This document shows positions 45,601 to 56,749 of a stretch of DNA of 64,000 nucleotides, one piece after another. Source of the DNA: Campanula takesimana (taxonomy: Eukaryota; Streptophyta; Magnoliopsida; Asterales; Campanulaceae); contig JAOWBW010000764.1 in the NCBI GenBank assembly GCA_026119855.1, positions 558,001 to 622,000 of the forward strand. The letters run 5' to 3'. The number at the start of each line of letters is the position of its first letter. Position 1 is the first letter of the stretch. The position numbers and the translations under genes are program-made. The notes under the pieces were generated by a model. It was not told the origin of the DNA and made no database searches. It saw only the letters and a list, made by a program, of their open reading frames with translations.

Positions 45601-45968
45601 GTAAAAAGCAAACTTCAGTTGCTACTTCAACAGCTGAGGCTGAATACATTGCTGCAGGGCTCTGCTGTTCTCAAATGCTATATCTCAAAAGTCAATTACA
45701 AGACTTTGGGATAAATTTGACAAATGTACCAATTTTCTGTGACAATTCTAGCACAATTGCCATGACAGAAAATCCTGTTCAGCACTCCAAAACCAAACAT
45801 ATTGAAGTAAGACATCACTTCATAAGAGACCATGTTGAAAAGGGAAACATTAATCTTTCAAAAGTCTGCACTGAAGATAATGTTGCTGATATTCTCACCA
45901 AAGCCATGGATGAGAAAAGATTTGAGCTTTTAAGAGCTATGCTTGGAATGATAAACTTGCCAAAATAA
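42627..45968 (+). pseudogene. Element B pol (protease, integrase, RT, RNase H), two stop codons
   Basis: One continuous frame of about 1113 codons contains the copia pol order. Protease DSGCSRHM is near residue 11. The integrase HHCC region follows (WHKRLAHL near 140, CKACQCG near 175). The integrase catalytic triad is D206, D269 and E305 with the DD35E spacing. RT has WVFRNKMNEDG, then AFLNG and YVDDIIFG near 799-806. RNase H has FTDSDYAGC, DRKSTSGG and TAEAEYIAAG. TAG at 44895-44897 (in YGLK-APRAWYD, where Gln is usual) and TAA at 45219-45221 break the frame. The catalytic residues are all present. A serine/histidine-rich linker after integrase (44050-44270) is built from DSH repeats that arise from tandem TGACAGTCAT motifs. 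Confidence 0.93.
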
Positions 45969-46221
45969 AAGGTTTTTTAATTAATAAAAGAGCATACAAA
46001 AAGAAGCAATGTTGTCCCAGTAAAGCCTGACAGCTATTCTCCTAAAATAAACCTGATGGCTGACTACTGACAGCTATCTATTCCAAACACCAGAAAAACC
46101 AAAAACAAACATAAAACAACCTTAAAAATACCACACAAGCCTTCACTCCATACCAAAAACTAACCAAAACTCACACAAACCTTCAAATCCAGCTCTCTCT
46201 CAAATCTTCACTCCTCAGCTG
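45969..46221. other. Element B spacer after pol
   Basis: Non-coding stretch with several TGACAGCTAT motifs, between the end of pol and the end of the antisense ORF. Confidence 0.6.
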
Positions 46222-47070
46222 TCAGACATCTCCTGGAAATGTTACTGTCTCTCCAGATCCTCCACCTGCACTCATTCCATCACATCTTGCCTCTTGAGTT
46301 GATTGCAAGGTCTGATGATACCTTTGCAACCACACTGGATGCCTCTCTAGAAAGGGATCAATTGATGTGACAGAGTACTGAAGAGAAGGACTAGCTCTTC
46401 TTGGCCACCACTCTTCCACTGCATCATAAGGCTGAAGTAAACCTTCAAGTGGTATCACAAAGCTGAAATCTCCAGAAGAACCATTTCCAGCAATAGCAAA
46501 TGGTTGGCTAGGTCTGGACTCATCTCTTTCCTCAGCTGGAACTCTGACAGGGCTAAAACAACCTATGAACTGGTTGAAAAGATGAGATATGGTTGAAGAA
46601 GGAGATACATGCATCCCAGCAAAGTTATCACCTCTACCCTCCAACAAACCAACTCCAGGAGAAAGTGAATCCCTGGTCACTGATGTGTACTTCTTCTCAG
46701 ACTCAACTTTTTGCTTGATAGCTAACCCCCTGTCAATAGCTGTCTGAACCCTGTCCTGCCTAATCAATTCTCCCAGTGTATAAACCCTCTCTACCTTATC
46801 TTTTGTCTTGCTAGACTCACCCTGTTCAACCCTAATGTTTTTTCCAAAAAGCCTTATCCCCTCTCCATCTCCACTATCAATCCCCTCTCTGACAGCTATC
46901 CCTCTTGAACCATCATCCTGATCTATTCTCACTCTTTTATTCTTACCCTTGTCATCACCATGAGATCTCTCAAAAACCAGTTGCTTAGCTGTCTGAGCCA
47001 TTTTTATGGGATTAAACTTTGATGCAAATTTACCCATGTATGTTTGTGATTTGAACTGAATGAATTTCAT
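46222..47070 (-). CDS. Antisense accessory ORF of element B
   Basis: A 282-codon frame on the minus strand starts at ATG 47070. The third ATG, at 47001, has the best plant context (aaaATGGCT, reading MAQTAKQ) and may be the true start, giving about 259 residues. The product is hydrophilic and charged (KGKNKRVRIDQDD), with no membrane segment or motif I recognise; the middle has GELIRQDRVQTAIDRG. It lies between pol and the forward accessory ORF and is transcribed away from it. A TATA-like tataaaac (47092-47085 on the minus strand) lies just upstream of the first ATG, which would favour the downstream starts. Antisense ORFs near the 3' end are known from some plant retrotransposons; function is unknown. 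Confidence 0.6.
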   Translation of the reverse strand: MKFIQFKSQTYMGKFASKFNPIKMAQTAKQLVFERSHGDDKGKNKRVRIDQDDGSRGIAVREGIDSGDGEGIRLFGKNIRVEQGESSKTKDKVERVYTLGELIRQDRVQTAIDRGLAIKQKVESEKKYTSVTRDSLSPGVGLLEGRGDNFAGMHVSPSSTISHLFNQFIGCFSPVRVPAEERDESRPSQPFAIAGNGSSGDFSFVIPLEGLLQPYDAVEEWWPRRASPSLQYSVTSIDPFLERHPVWLQRYHQTLQSTQEARCDGMSAGGGSGETVTFPGDV

Positions 47071-47073
47071 CAA

Positions 47074-47548
47074 AGTTTTTCATTGTTTTATAGGCAAAAT
47101 TATCCATAGTTATCCTAGATAGCCATCATAGCTATCTGTAGTCTAAGTTGTCAAAATCTCTTAAATTATATCTGACAGCTATGGTGATCTGATGGATTTC
47201 TAACTTGTGGATAAGAATTTGTGTTAATAGCTCACAAAGTTCATTAACTCAGATGTCTATTCCCCTGCAAAAGCCTTGAAAAAAGAGAATGTTTTTCCCT
47301 TGTTTCGTGGAAGTTAATGGTTGTAACGTGGGGAAGGCAAAAGTAACTGTTCAATGAACAGTTACTAAACTTTTGAACCCCCAATGCGCATTAATTTCAT
47401 TTAAACCCACTCTCCCCTCATTCCCTCCCACTCTCTCTTTTTCAAAACCAAAACCCCTGTCGCATTACCGCTCTTTTCATAATCCATTTCCGTTCTTCAT
47501 CCTTTCAACCAACAGATTCCTTCAAAACCCTAATCCTTTCAATCATCA
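47074..47548. promoter_or_regulatory. Shared intergenic region between divergent accessory ORFs
   Basis: About 475 bases separate two divergent start codons. On the forward side a CT-rich leader (about 47400-47460, cactctcccctcattccc) precedes ATG 47549, as in element A. On the reverse side lies a TATA-like sequence. It includes TGACAGCTATGG near 47172. A bidirectional promoter is inferred. Confidence 0.45.
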
Positions 47549-48757
47549 ATGGCAGAATCAAAAGCTATTTACCCAGATGCTCACAGCTATTTCATAAAGC
47601 CTAATTTCTATGATTCTGATGTTGGGGCCCTCATAAAAGAGTTACTTGAGGCGAATGAGCTGCTTGATTTCACGGGAGCAAGACCCCCAATCTATGAAGA
47701 GCTATGCAGAGAGATTTACCTTGTGGGAAAAAGAAACAAGGAGGACAACTCAATCACAGCCACCATTGACAACACAGAGATAATCATCACTCAGGATTTG
47801 GTTCACGAAGTCTATGGAATCCCCAACAAACAAGAAGCAGAGAAGAACATTTGGAATAGAAATTCAGAAAGATTGAAGCCAGTTTATGAAAAGTTCTTTG
47901 GTGTTGAAGTCCATGAGTTCAAGGATGTACAGGACAAAGCTGTTACCAAAGACAAGTCTGACATCTTCAAATCAACCCTCATGGATGTGGCCAACAAAGC
48001 CATTGATGGGAAGCAATCTTCATTTGACCAAATGGGAGCAAATGAATGGAAGCAGATGCTGAGCTTGATGACAACAGATACAAACTGGTGCACTGTTCTC
48101 CTTCACAACTTCCAACTTGTCTCCTCAATATCCTCTCTCAAGTTCAAAAAGCAAACTGGAAAGATGAACAACTTCAGATTTATGAGTGGAATCCTTGAGG
48201 TTTTGATCCCAAGACTTAAACCTTCTCTTAACAAGAAATGGCTGAAAACAGTGAAGCTGTCTGAGACAAGATGCTTCAATGACAGAACAGTTGTCTTGAA
48301 GCAAAAGAAAGGAGGTGTAGTGAAAGGTGCTAATGATGGAAGCACTAGAGATTTCAATGATGCCTTAGAAAAGGAAAGAGAGGAATACAAAAGAAAGATA
48401 GCACACGGGAAGGACTTGGTAGCATTGGGTACAAGTGGAAAAGAAGAAGTTTACAAGAGAAGAAAGAAGATTGCAAAAACACAAATCAAGAAAACTGGAA
48501 TTTTTAAGAAGAATGTTGTGTCTCCTGCCAAAACTGGTGAGAAAGGAAAAGAAAAGGCTGATCATGTAGCTGACAGTGAGAAGACTGTATCTGACAGCCA
48601 TGGAAAAGATGATGAAGAAATGGATGCTGCTGACAGTCATAAGCATGAAACCACAGGTCAAGCTGATGTTGGTGATGCTGATATAGATCCCCAAGAAATC
48701 CAGGCAGCTATTGACTTGTCCAAAATAAAGCAGAAAGGCAAGCAACCTCTGACAGCC
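47549..48757 (+). CDS. Forward accessory (env-position) ORF of element B, first part
   Basis: The frame starts at ATG in good context (tcaATGGCA) and is open for 403 codons up to the LARD2 insertion, which falls exactly between codons. The first ~250 residues are a globular region with a LLEANELLDF...IYEELCREIYL pattern and WLKTVKL near its end. The layout resembles the N-terminal part of the element A extra ORF, so both probably belong to one plant transposon protein family; sequence similarity is low by eye. A Lys-rich segment (EEVYKRRKKIAKTQIKK) and an acidic Asp/Ser/His segment follow. No signal peptide or membrane segment is seen. The reading frame resumes at 63034 after the target duplication cagcc. 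The apparent stop at 48809 lies inside the LARD2 LTR. Confidence 0.75.
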
Positions 48758-49864
48758 TGTGAATACGTGTGTTTGAATTTGGGAATATTCATAGTAACAT
48801 TAAAATTATGAGAGTCGCCACGCCGTTTTAATTAAAGCCAAAACATTGAAAAAAGCATTTTTAATGGGTTCGGGGGTCAAATTACAACAAGAGAAGAATA
48901 TTGAACGTTATCACTCCTATTGCCCGAATTGATCGGTCTTTCTATCATGATGAATGTGTTAGTAGTGTGTCAGTGATTGAGACCGGATCCGAAGATTGCC
49001 TACGTTCCTCTCAATGTGAGAAGCTCAGGTCAGCGTAGTTCGAGAGAATTTAGAATAGGCAGAAGAATCGGGATCATGCATAATGAGGGGGGAATTACCT
49101 AAAGATTAGGGTTTAGAAGTAGTTCCTAGATCATCCTTGGGTTGATGAACCCTCGATCATCATCGGCTATGAAATAACATGCAAACATGAAGATCGCAAC
49201 CCTAAATATAGCATAAATAAGGTTTTAATCTATGAACACGATGAACATATGAAGAACATATATGAACATATGAATAAACATGCGAAGCATATGAAGAAAC
49301 TATGAATAAACATGCAAGAACATGAATATTAAAAATCTACATTAGAAATAATGCAAGAACGTGAAGAAATAAGTTAGAAAACTTACCTATGTTGGCAAGA
49401 AATAAACCTTGATCTTCTTGGAGGTTTGAATGCTAATTAGAGAGCAAAATTGTGTTTAAGAACTCTCAAATTCGTACTTTAGAGCTCTCAAACTCGGATC
49501 CTTAAACCAATAGCCTGGAGTGGTTTATATAGTAAACTGATGGGAGGATCTGATGGTCCAGATCATCCGGCGCAAGGTTGGCCGCCTGGCCATTGTTGAT
49601 GCCGGTGACAATAGTGGCCGCGTGGCCAAGATCAACGCGGAGCAATGTTGGCCGCGTGGCCAAGGTTGCCGGCTGACTTGATTTTCAAGCTAGGGTTTCA
49701 CTGTTGCTTTATGGTAACCCTAAGTTGCCTATTTTGATGGATTTTGTCATAAATGAGATATTTTGGGAATCCAGGACAAGTCTTTGCAAGGTTTCTAATT
49801 CCTATAAAGTCCTTGTATATTTGGGAAAGTCCTAATAAACTCATTTTCAGATCGGGTACTAACA
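48758..49864 (-). repeat. LARD2 3' LTR (1107 bases)
   Basis: Plus-strand start TGTGAATACG and end GGTACTAACA. Contains the conserved Tat LTR block (gagtcgccac at 48812, then gggttcgggggtc), one CTACG module and three ggccgcgtggcc-type motifs near 49577-49660. Confidence 0.95.
49000..49038 (-). other. CTACG hairpin module, copy 5 (in LTR)
   Basis: Outer arms CTACG/CGTAG and inner stem TCTCA/TGAGA; the linker is gctcaggtc instead of aatcaagcc. Confidence 0.75.
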
Positions 49865-49880
49865 GTAGCCCCTCGGCGAC
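49865..49880 (-). other. LARD2 polypurine tract
   Basis: The minus strand reads GTCGCCGAGGGGCTAC directly before the 3' LTR. Confidence 0.75.
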
Positions 49881-49987
49881 GCTTCTTGCAAGGCAATGTG
49901 GGGTCGACGATAAAAGAAGGATCCGTCTGAAACATGAGTTTCAAAACAGATGAAAGGTAAGGGAACAGCTGAACCTTGACAGGCGAC

Positions 49988-50021
49988 CTACGTATCCGCG
50001 GGGGAATCAAGCCAAACGTAG
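49988..50021 (-). other. CTACG hairpin module, copy 6
   Basis: Outer arms CTACG/CGTAG, short inner stem TCC/GGA, linker aatcaagcc. The preceding hairpin is short (CCT/AGG). Confidence 0.65.
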
Positions 50022-50152
50022 TTCAAATCTGATGGGGAAATTGGGAATGATTTGTCCTCTTATGGGGAGCCACGTCTTCTGCTGGGGAAAATGCACCTGC
50101 TGGGGATGAGAGATGACCGCGTCGGTCGGGTGGCTGAACCTTTTCAGGTTTC

Positions 50153-50186
50153 CTACGTATCCTCCGAGGAATCAAGCCGGTCGTAG
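50153..50186 (-). other. CTACG hairpin module, copy 7
   Basis: Inner stem TCCT/AGGA, a further compensating change. The preceding hairpin has arms AACCT/AGGTT. Confidence 0.75.
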
Positions 50187-50502
50187 TTCAGAGACATTGG
50201 GAAAGACGAGACATCGAACTTCTACTGTGGATAATAAACCTACGGATACTATCTTGTATGAAGAACGAACATTCGTAAGCAATGAAGTTATTTAGGAAAA
50301 TTAAAGACTACGTTGTCTAAATAATCCCAAGATGGAATGGTAAACACAATCAGGATCGCCGGGGTTCCTGCCGATCGCGCTAAAGTAATAGATAATGGAT
50401 CTCTCGCGAACAGAACGCCGAGGCTTCTGTCAACCACGATTGATCTAGGATGCATATGTCATAGAGGCGCCGAAGTCTCTTCAATCATACGAATCCTAAA
50501 AT
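50187..50502 (-). repeat. Start of the 138-base array, diverged
   Basis: About 160 bases of unassigned sequence are followed from about 50350 by one shortened, diverged copy of the 138-base unit. Confidence 0.6.
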
Positions 50503-51744
50503 AGATGCTGGATCGCTCGCAAACAGAAACGCCGAGGCTTCTGCCCATCGCGATCGATCTAGGATGCGTATGTCATAGAGGCGCCGAAGTCTCTACAACC
50601 ATACGAATCCTAAGCAAATATTAGGAAGTGCTAAAATAATAGATGCTGGATCTCTCGCAAACAGAAATGCCGAGGCTTCTGCCCATTGCGATCGATCTAG
50701 GATGCGTATGTCATAGAGGCGCCGAAGTCTCTACAACCATCCGAATCCTAAGCAAATATTAGGAAGTGCTAAAATAATAGATGCTGGATCTCTCGCAAAC
50801 AGAAACGCCGAGGCTTCTGCCCATCGCGGTCGATCTAGGATGCGTATGTCATAGAGGCGCCGAAGTCTCTACAACCATACGAATCCTAAGCAAATATTAG
50901 GAAGTGCTAAAATAATAGATGCTGGATCTCTCGCAAACAGAAACGCCGAGGCTTCTGCCCATTGCGATCGATCTAGGATGCGTATGTCATAGAGGCGCCG
51001 AAGTCTCTACAACCATACGAATCCTAAGCAAATATTAGGAAGTGCTAAAATAATAGATGCTGGATCTCTCGCAAACAGAAACGCCGAGGCTTCTGCCCAT
51101 CGCGATCGATCTAGGATGCGTATGTCATAGAGGCGCCGAAGTCTCTACAACCATACGAATCCTAAGCAAATATTAGGAAGTGCTAAAATAATAGATGCTG
51201 GATCTCTCGCAAATAGAAACGCCGAGGCTTCTGCCCATCGCGATCGATCTAGGATGCGTATGTCATAGAGGCGCCGAAGTCTCTACAACCATACGAATCC
51301 TAAGCAAATATTAGGAAGTGCTAAAATAATAGATGCTGGATCTCTCGCAAACAGAAACGCCGAGGCTTCTGCCCATCGCGATCGATCTAGGATGCGTATG
51401 TCATAGAGGCGCCGAAGTCTCTACAACCATACGAATCCTAAGCAAATATTAGGAAGTGCTAAAATAATAGATGCTGGATCTCTCGCAAACAGAAACGCCG
51501 AGGCTTCTGCCCATCGCGATCGATCTAGGATGCGTATGTCATAGAGGCGCCGAAGTCTCTACAACCATACGAATCCTAAGCAAATATTAGGAAGTGCTAA
51601 AATAATAGATGCTGGATATCTCGCAAATAGAAACACCGAGGCTTCTGCCCATTGCGATCGATCTAGGATGCATATGTCATAGAGGCGCCGAAGTCTTTAC
51701 AACCATACGAATCCTAAGCAAATATTTGGTGAAGAATGGAAATT
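50503..51744 (-). repeat. 138-base satellite-like tandem array, nine copies
   Basis: The string agatgctgga starts at 50503, 50641, 50779, 50917, 51055, 51193, 51331, 51469 and 51607, an exact 138-base period. Units are almost identical in the middle and slightly diverged at the ends, as expected of unequal exchange. It lies in the 3' UTR of LARD2. Confidence 0.97.
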
Positions 51745-51894
51745 TTAAGGGGCTTTCCGTTCCCAAAGGTATCGAATATCAGTCAAAACAGCGCTAAGGG
51801 CACATAAAATGAATCAAAGGGGAATGTACTAGGGGTAAAACTGAAATTTTGCATGTGGAGGCAAAGATGATGGATTGTTATGAAGTCGCAAACG

Positions 51895-52025
51895 GGATGA
51901 ACTCTCGGGGAGTCACAAAGGTGATAGACTCTCGGGGAATCGCAGAAGTGATGGACTCTTGGGGAGTCGTAAAGGTGATGGACTCTCGGGGAGTCGCCAA
52001 GGTAAAGGACTCTTTGGTGAGCAAA
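51895..52025 (-). repeat. 30-base hairpin minisatellite
   Basis: Four to five units each contain GACTC-tcggg-GAGTC (or a close variant) followed by gcaaaggtgatg. Confidence 0.85.
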
Positions 52026-52289
52026 GGACGACCACGGAAAGCGTAATGTTTGGGATCCGCTTACCCTAAATTAGGAGGAATACATAATATGAGGCTACGA
52101 ACCATTAAGATGAAGGTATTAGGTAAGGGACATTTTGCTTGGTTGCTTAGGGTAGGACCTAAGGCTTCTAAGGAAAGGGGATGGGTAGCCTCTTAGCTTT
52201 GAGATAAGGATGCAAAAGATGTTATGGTTATTTAGACTTGAGATTGTGTCTTGGATACAATGTGGGTTTCCTAGGCTTACGGGCTAGGG

Positions 52290-53740
52290 TTTGGAGAGAA
52301 TGCGACTGCCTAGGCTCGAGGCTAGGGTTCAGAGAGAATATGGAAAGGCTATTATATCCTAGGCATAAGACTAGCGGGGGATTGAGATTATAAATTTCCT
52401 AGGTTTCGAGACTAGGGTTTCGAGAATTTGGAAAGGATGTTGCACACAGGGCTTTAGAAATTCCCTAGAACTTGGGCTAGGGTGAAAGGGGATGGTGCTT
52501 CCTAGGCTTGAGACTAGGGTTTGGAGAGAATGCAGATTCCTAGGTTTGGGGCTAGGGTTTGGAGAGGTTGAGGTTTGGGAACTTCCTAGATGTTAGGGTT
52601 TCGAACAAGGGTTTGGAAACTGGTGTTTAAGGACCATGACTCTCCTAGGTTTGGGACTAGGGTTTAGAAATATCCTAGGCTTCGCGGCTAGGGCTTGGAG
52701 TTGTGGTAGGTTCAGAGGTTGCAAAGGCGTTGGCTTTAGACCCAAGGCTGGGAGTTGAAAGGGTTGTGACTTCCTAGGCTTGAGACCATGGACCGTTGGG
52801 AAGAGGGATTGCTTTTGTGGAAGGTCCACTAAGCTTGATGTTAGGGTTCACCATTTTCCGGGATTAGTGACTATGGCTTGGAAAGGTTCATGGTAACCTA
52901 GGCTTTAGGCTAGGTTTTAAGGCTAAAGACTGTAAACTTCCTACGTTTTGAGACTAAGGTGAGGGAGTTTCCTAGGTATAGGACTGGGGTTTGAAGGGAA
53001 TGTTGAATCCTAGGCTTGATGATAGAGTTTAAAGAGGATAATTTCTACCTAGCCTTGAGACTAGGGCTTTAGAAAGAGTGCGACTACCTAGGCTTGAGGC
53101 TAGGGTTTAGATCGAATGCGACTACCTAGGCTCGAGGCTAGGGTTTAGAGCGAATGCGACTACCTAGGCTCGAGGCTAGGGTTTGGAAAGAGTGCGACTA
53201 CCTAAGCTTGAGGCTAGGGTTGATTGAGTTTTGGACAGAGCATTATATCCTAGGGTTCAATAAAAACGGAGAATTGAGATTGTAAATTTCCTAGGTTTCG
53301 AGACTAGGGTTTCGATAGGATATGTGACTACCTAGGATCAAGGCTAGGGTTTAGGAAGGGTGTAACTACCTAGGATCAAGGCTAGGGTTTAAGAAGGATG
53401 TAACTTCCTAGGCTTTAGGCTAGGGTTTGAAAGGATGTAATTACCTAGGCTTGAGGCTAGGGTTCAGAGAGAATGATATGACTACCTAGGCTCGAGGCTA
53501 GGGTTTAGAGAGGATACGTGACTACCTAGGATCAAGGCTAGGGTTTAGGAAGGGTGTAAATACCTAGGCTCTAAGGTAGGGTTTGGAAGGGATGTAACTA
53601 CCTAGGCTCGGGGCTAGGGTTTAGGAAGGATGTAATTACCTAGGCTTGAGGCTAGGGTTCAGAGAGAATGATATGACTACCTAGGCTAGGGTTTAGAGAA
53701 TGTGTTTACCTAGGTTTAAGGCTAGGGTTTGGAGACCGAA
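52290..53740 (-). repeat. CCTAGG/ctagggttt irregular minisatellite
   Basis: More than 25 copies of a unit of roughly 40-50 bases based on cctaggctcgaggctagggt. Each carries a short CCTAG...CTAGG inverted repeat. The ctagggttt pieces resemble plant telomere repeats but are not in telomeric order. Confidence 0.85.
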
Positions 53741-55690
53741 AGCATTTGAAGGTTTGTCTTGGTTTAGACCGAGCAAGTTTGAGGTCTAAGAGTGTTGCGG
53801 TTTGGGGCAAATGAGCTTGATACCTCGTGGCTGGATAGGCTCGATAGATTAGACCTAGGCTAAAGTTCTAGGGTTTAGCTAGGGTAAGACTCAGACATGT
53901 GTTGAGGAGACCGGGCCTAATGGAATGGTAGGCGTGAGATCTAGGAGATCGAAGGCTAGGAAGGGTAGCGTTGGGACATAAGGCTTTCAAGCGGGTAAGT
54001 CTTTTGTCCTAGAGAAACCGCGTTATGGGTTAGGACCAAGCAGGCTTGAGGTCGGCCAAGGAGCAATGGATTGGGATTGGATGATCCTAGTACCTAATAC
54101 GCATGTCGGGCTTGGATCCTAGAGTGTTTGAAAGTTTAGGCTAGGTACGAACCGTAGGTGCAGGAAATGGTTTTGGATATATAACCATGTTGGCGCTTTA
54201 GGTAAATGGATCGAGTGTCCAAGACTTTGCTTTGAGTACAATAGTGTGCCTAACAGAATTGGGTATGCTTAGGACTTAATTTTGCCTTAGAGGTCATGCG
54301 TGTGACTAAGCTCGTTTGGCAATTTCGAAGGTAGGTTAGGGATGGGACCAAAGGTGCTTAAGGACATGGGTTTTAACCTGATGGGTATTGAGATCCCTAT
54401 GGTATGGCGTGGTGCGCAGGAGATCCTATGTACTTGAGCAAGGTTTGAGATTTGAACTCGTTGGGGGAGCGATGTTTGAGATCTATGGAGTTCAAGGGTG
54501 GACCTTGTAGGTGGCGAGGTTTGGACTCGGCTTGGATTAAGTAGGTTAGAGTCCTTAAGGGGTTGAAGGTCAGACTAGGAAGTCTTTTGAGGCTAATGGG
54601 TGACACTAGGTTGGTACTTGGTAGGTTTAAGAGTGGTAGGGTCATGGCTTGGACATGACGGGAGTCGGGAGACGTAGATGTTGTCGCTTTTAGTCGGACC
54701 AAGTAGGCTTGGGAATTACAGAGTCCAAAGGGTGGAGATGTAAGGTGAGAGACCTAAAGGGCAGAAAGTCTTGACACCTAAAGGTTTAGGGGTTGAGGCC
54801 TAAGGTATGGATCAGATATTCTAGAGACCTAAAGGGTAGGTGTTTGGTAGACTCGAATGGTCTTGGGCCCCAGGGCTCGCTCCACAGGTTAGACTATGGG
54901 TGGACCTTAGAAGTTGGACCGAGGAGGATAAGAGAGCTATGGCTTAGACAGGGTAAGGACGAGTATGTGTTGGTAGGTTTGAGATCTAGGAGATCGGGTA
55001 GGCTCGGGACCGGTAGGTTCGGGACCTAATGGGTCACCCTAAGGATTTGGCTTTGGTTAACTGGTTTAAGGTCTGAAGTTTTGGGTAGAACCGGTTTGAG
55101 GCCGAAGGGGTCATGCTACGAACTTGCGGAAGGTCGAGCTAAGAGGTTATGATGTAACGTAGGTAAGACTCACCGGGTAGGTTTGGGACCTAGGTAAGAC
55201 CGATCGGGTAGGCTCGGGACCTAGAGAGTTTATGGTGTAACTTAGGCAAGATTGACCGGGTAGGCTTGGGACCTAAGGTTTTGAACCAGGTAGGTTGGGA
55301 CCTAAGGGTATCCTATTGTGTAGGAAATAGGGTGAAGGACCGAGTCAACTCAAGAATCACGGAGATGGGTCTCAGATGGATCGAGGATGTTTTTACAATT
55401 TTGTGGAGACCGAGCGTGCGGGTTTATAAACAAAGTGTCGGGGAGGAGAAAACTTTATGAAAGTGTTATGATCTTATACAGATGCCTTATAATTAATTAT
55501 GATTCTAATCAATCCAAATAGGTCGTCGCGTGCCGAGTTTGACGATGAGGGGTGCCCTTCTTCTAAGTGTATCCTTGTTGACGCCTCGGTATTCTCTGGG
55601 AAACCACATAGTCGACCCTTTCTGTTGGGGAAGCCCCAGTTCGATAAGGGTGTAGAGCGGGGTATCCTACCTCCTTTAAGACGCACCCTT
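53741..55690 (-). other. LARD2 low-order repeats, G-rich strand
   Basis: No gene. Recurring ggtaggcttgggacctaag and related phrases (for example 55150-55310) make a loose, decayed repeat. Open frames here follow from the base bias. Confidence 0.6.
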
Positions 55691-55696
55691 TTTTCT

Positions 55697-56746
55697 GCCT
55701 AGACCGCCCTTTCGGGTTTTCAATCTAGCGGGCATCTCTTTTGCGTCATCTCCTTTTTTTTTTTTTTTTTTTTTTTGAAAATCATTCAGTCGACTCAAAA
55801 AAGGAAAAATAATTGTTTAAACATGCGGGGGCATTTTGGTGAGAGTAAGAGAGAGAGAGAGAGATAGTACTCACATTTTGACTCTTTGAGCAACTGAGGG
55901 TATATATGTACAAAAGGGAGGAAGCCCCTGCTTTGACAGAAAGTAAGTGTTTAGCTCTTTCCTAGATTGTAGAACGGAAGACTTGTCGAGACATTTGAAA
56001 ATTGTTTTATTCAAGATTCTCATTTGATTGCTCGAGAATGGACCTCGTTGATTAGTTAATGAGTTATGGTTAATTGGTAAACAAGTAGCCTCAAATTAAT
56101 AAATGTTTTGATCAATTGTGAGTGAAGAAGTCAGGAGTAGAAATATGGGGGAAGAGAGAAGAGAAAGAAAATTGGCTCGAGGTGGGTTGTGTATATTTTA
56201 GACCGAACCGGGAGGTTGCCTACGTTCTCCTCAAGGTGAGGAGCTCAGGTCCGCGTAGTTCGGGGATGACCCGCTTGACGATGGTGTCGGGTTTCAGTGG
56301 GTATGTGTGGGAGGAAAGAAAAGAAAGAAAGTTGACCCAAGGTAGGTTATGTTTGGCTTTGAGTGGTTGCCCGGTTGAGGATGAAGTTGGGTTTTGAGTT
56401 TAGGGGTGTGAGGTTCGTTTGAGGTGAGTTGTTCTTTGTAGCTCATTGCGGTGGATTACTCCTTTGTACTTGTTGCAGTGGATTGCTCCATCGTAGTTGT
56501 CATGGGTTGCTGCTGCCGTGTTAATCTTCTTTGTAGGGAAAGAAAGAAAAATAGAACATTTGAAGTGAAAATATTCTGTGGTGATAGCCCCTTCTATTTT
56601 TCTTTATTTATTTATTTTTTTTTTTTTGTGCACACCCTTTTTTTTTTGCCTAGGCCGCCCTTTCGGGTTTTCAACCTAGCGGGCTTCTTTTTGTGCAATG
56701 CTCTAATTTTTGCCTGGGTCGCCTTTTTGGGTTCGACCTAGCGAGC
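55697..56746 (-). repeat. Three copies of a CTAGG/CCC hairpin next to T-tracts
   Basis: Copies at 55697-55733, 56648-56684 and 56712-56746. Outer arms change together: CTAGA/TCTAG in the first, CTAGG/CCTAG in the second. The inner stem is CCC-tttc-GGG. Long T-runs flank the first two (55749-55775 and 56613-56647), which are A-runs in the element's sense strand. A GA microsatellite lies at 55849-55864. Confidence 0.7.
56220..56258 (-). other. CTACG hairpin module, copy 8
   Basis: Outer arms CTACG/CGTAG, seven-pair inner stem CTCCTCA/TGAGGAG, linker gctcaggtc. The preceding hairpin has arms AACC/GGTT. Confidence 0.78.
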
Positions 56747-56749
56747 TTT

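Noticed and set aside
42627..45968. Functional pol of element B
   Set aside because: Two in-frame stop codons (44895 and 45219) are present, so it is listed as a pseudogene although the catalytic residues remain.
50503..51744. Regular repeats as a CRISPR array
   Set aside because: Units are directly adjacent 138-base tandem copies without variable spacers, in plant DNA and inside a retrotransposon.
52290..53740. Internal telomere array
   Set aside because: ctagggttt recurs, but units are 40-50 bases with other sequence between; no run of TTTAGGG.
54397..55460. Several 60-100 codon frames in the G-rich LARD2 region
   Set aside because: Base bias and decayed repeats explain them; no domain or splice pattern.
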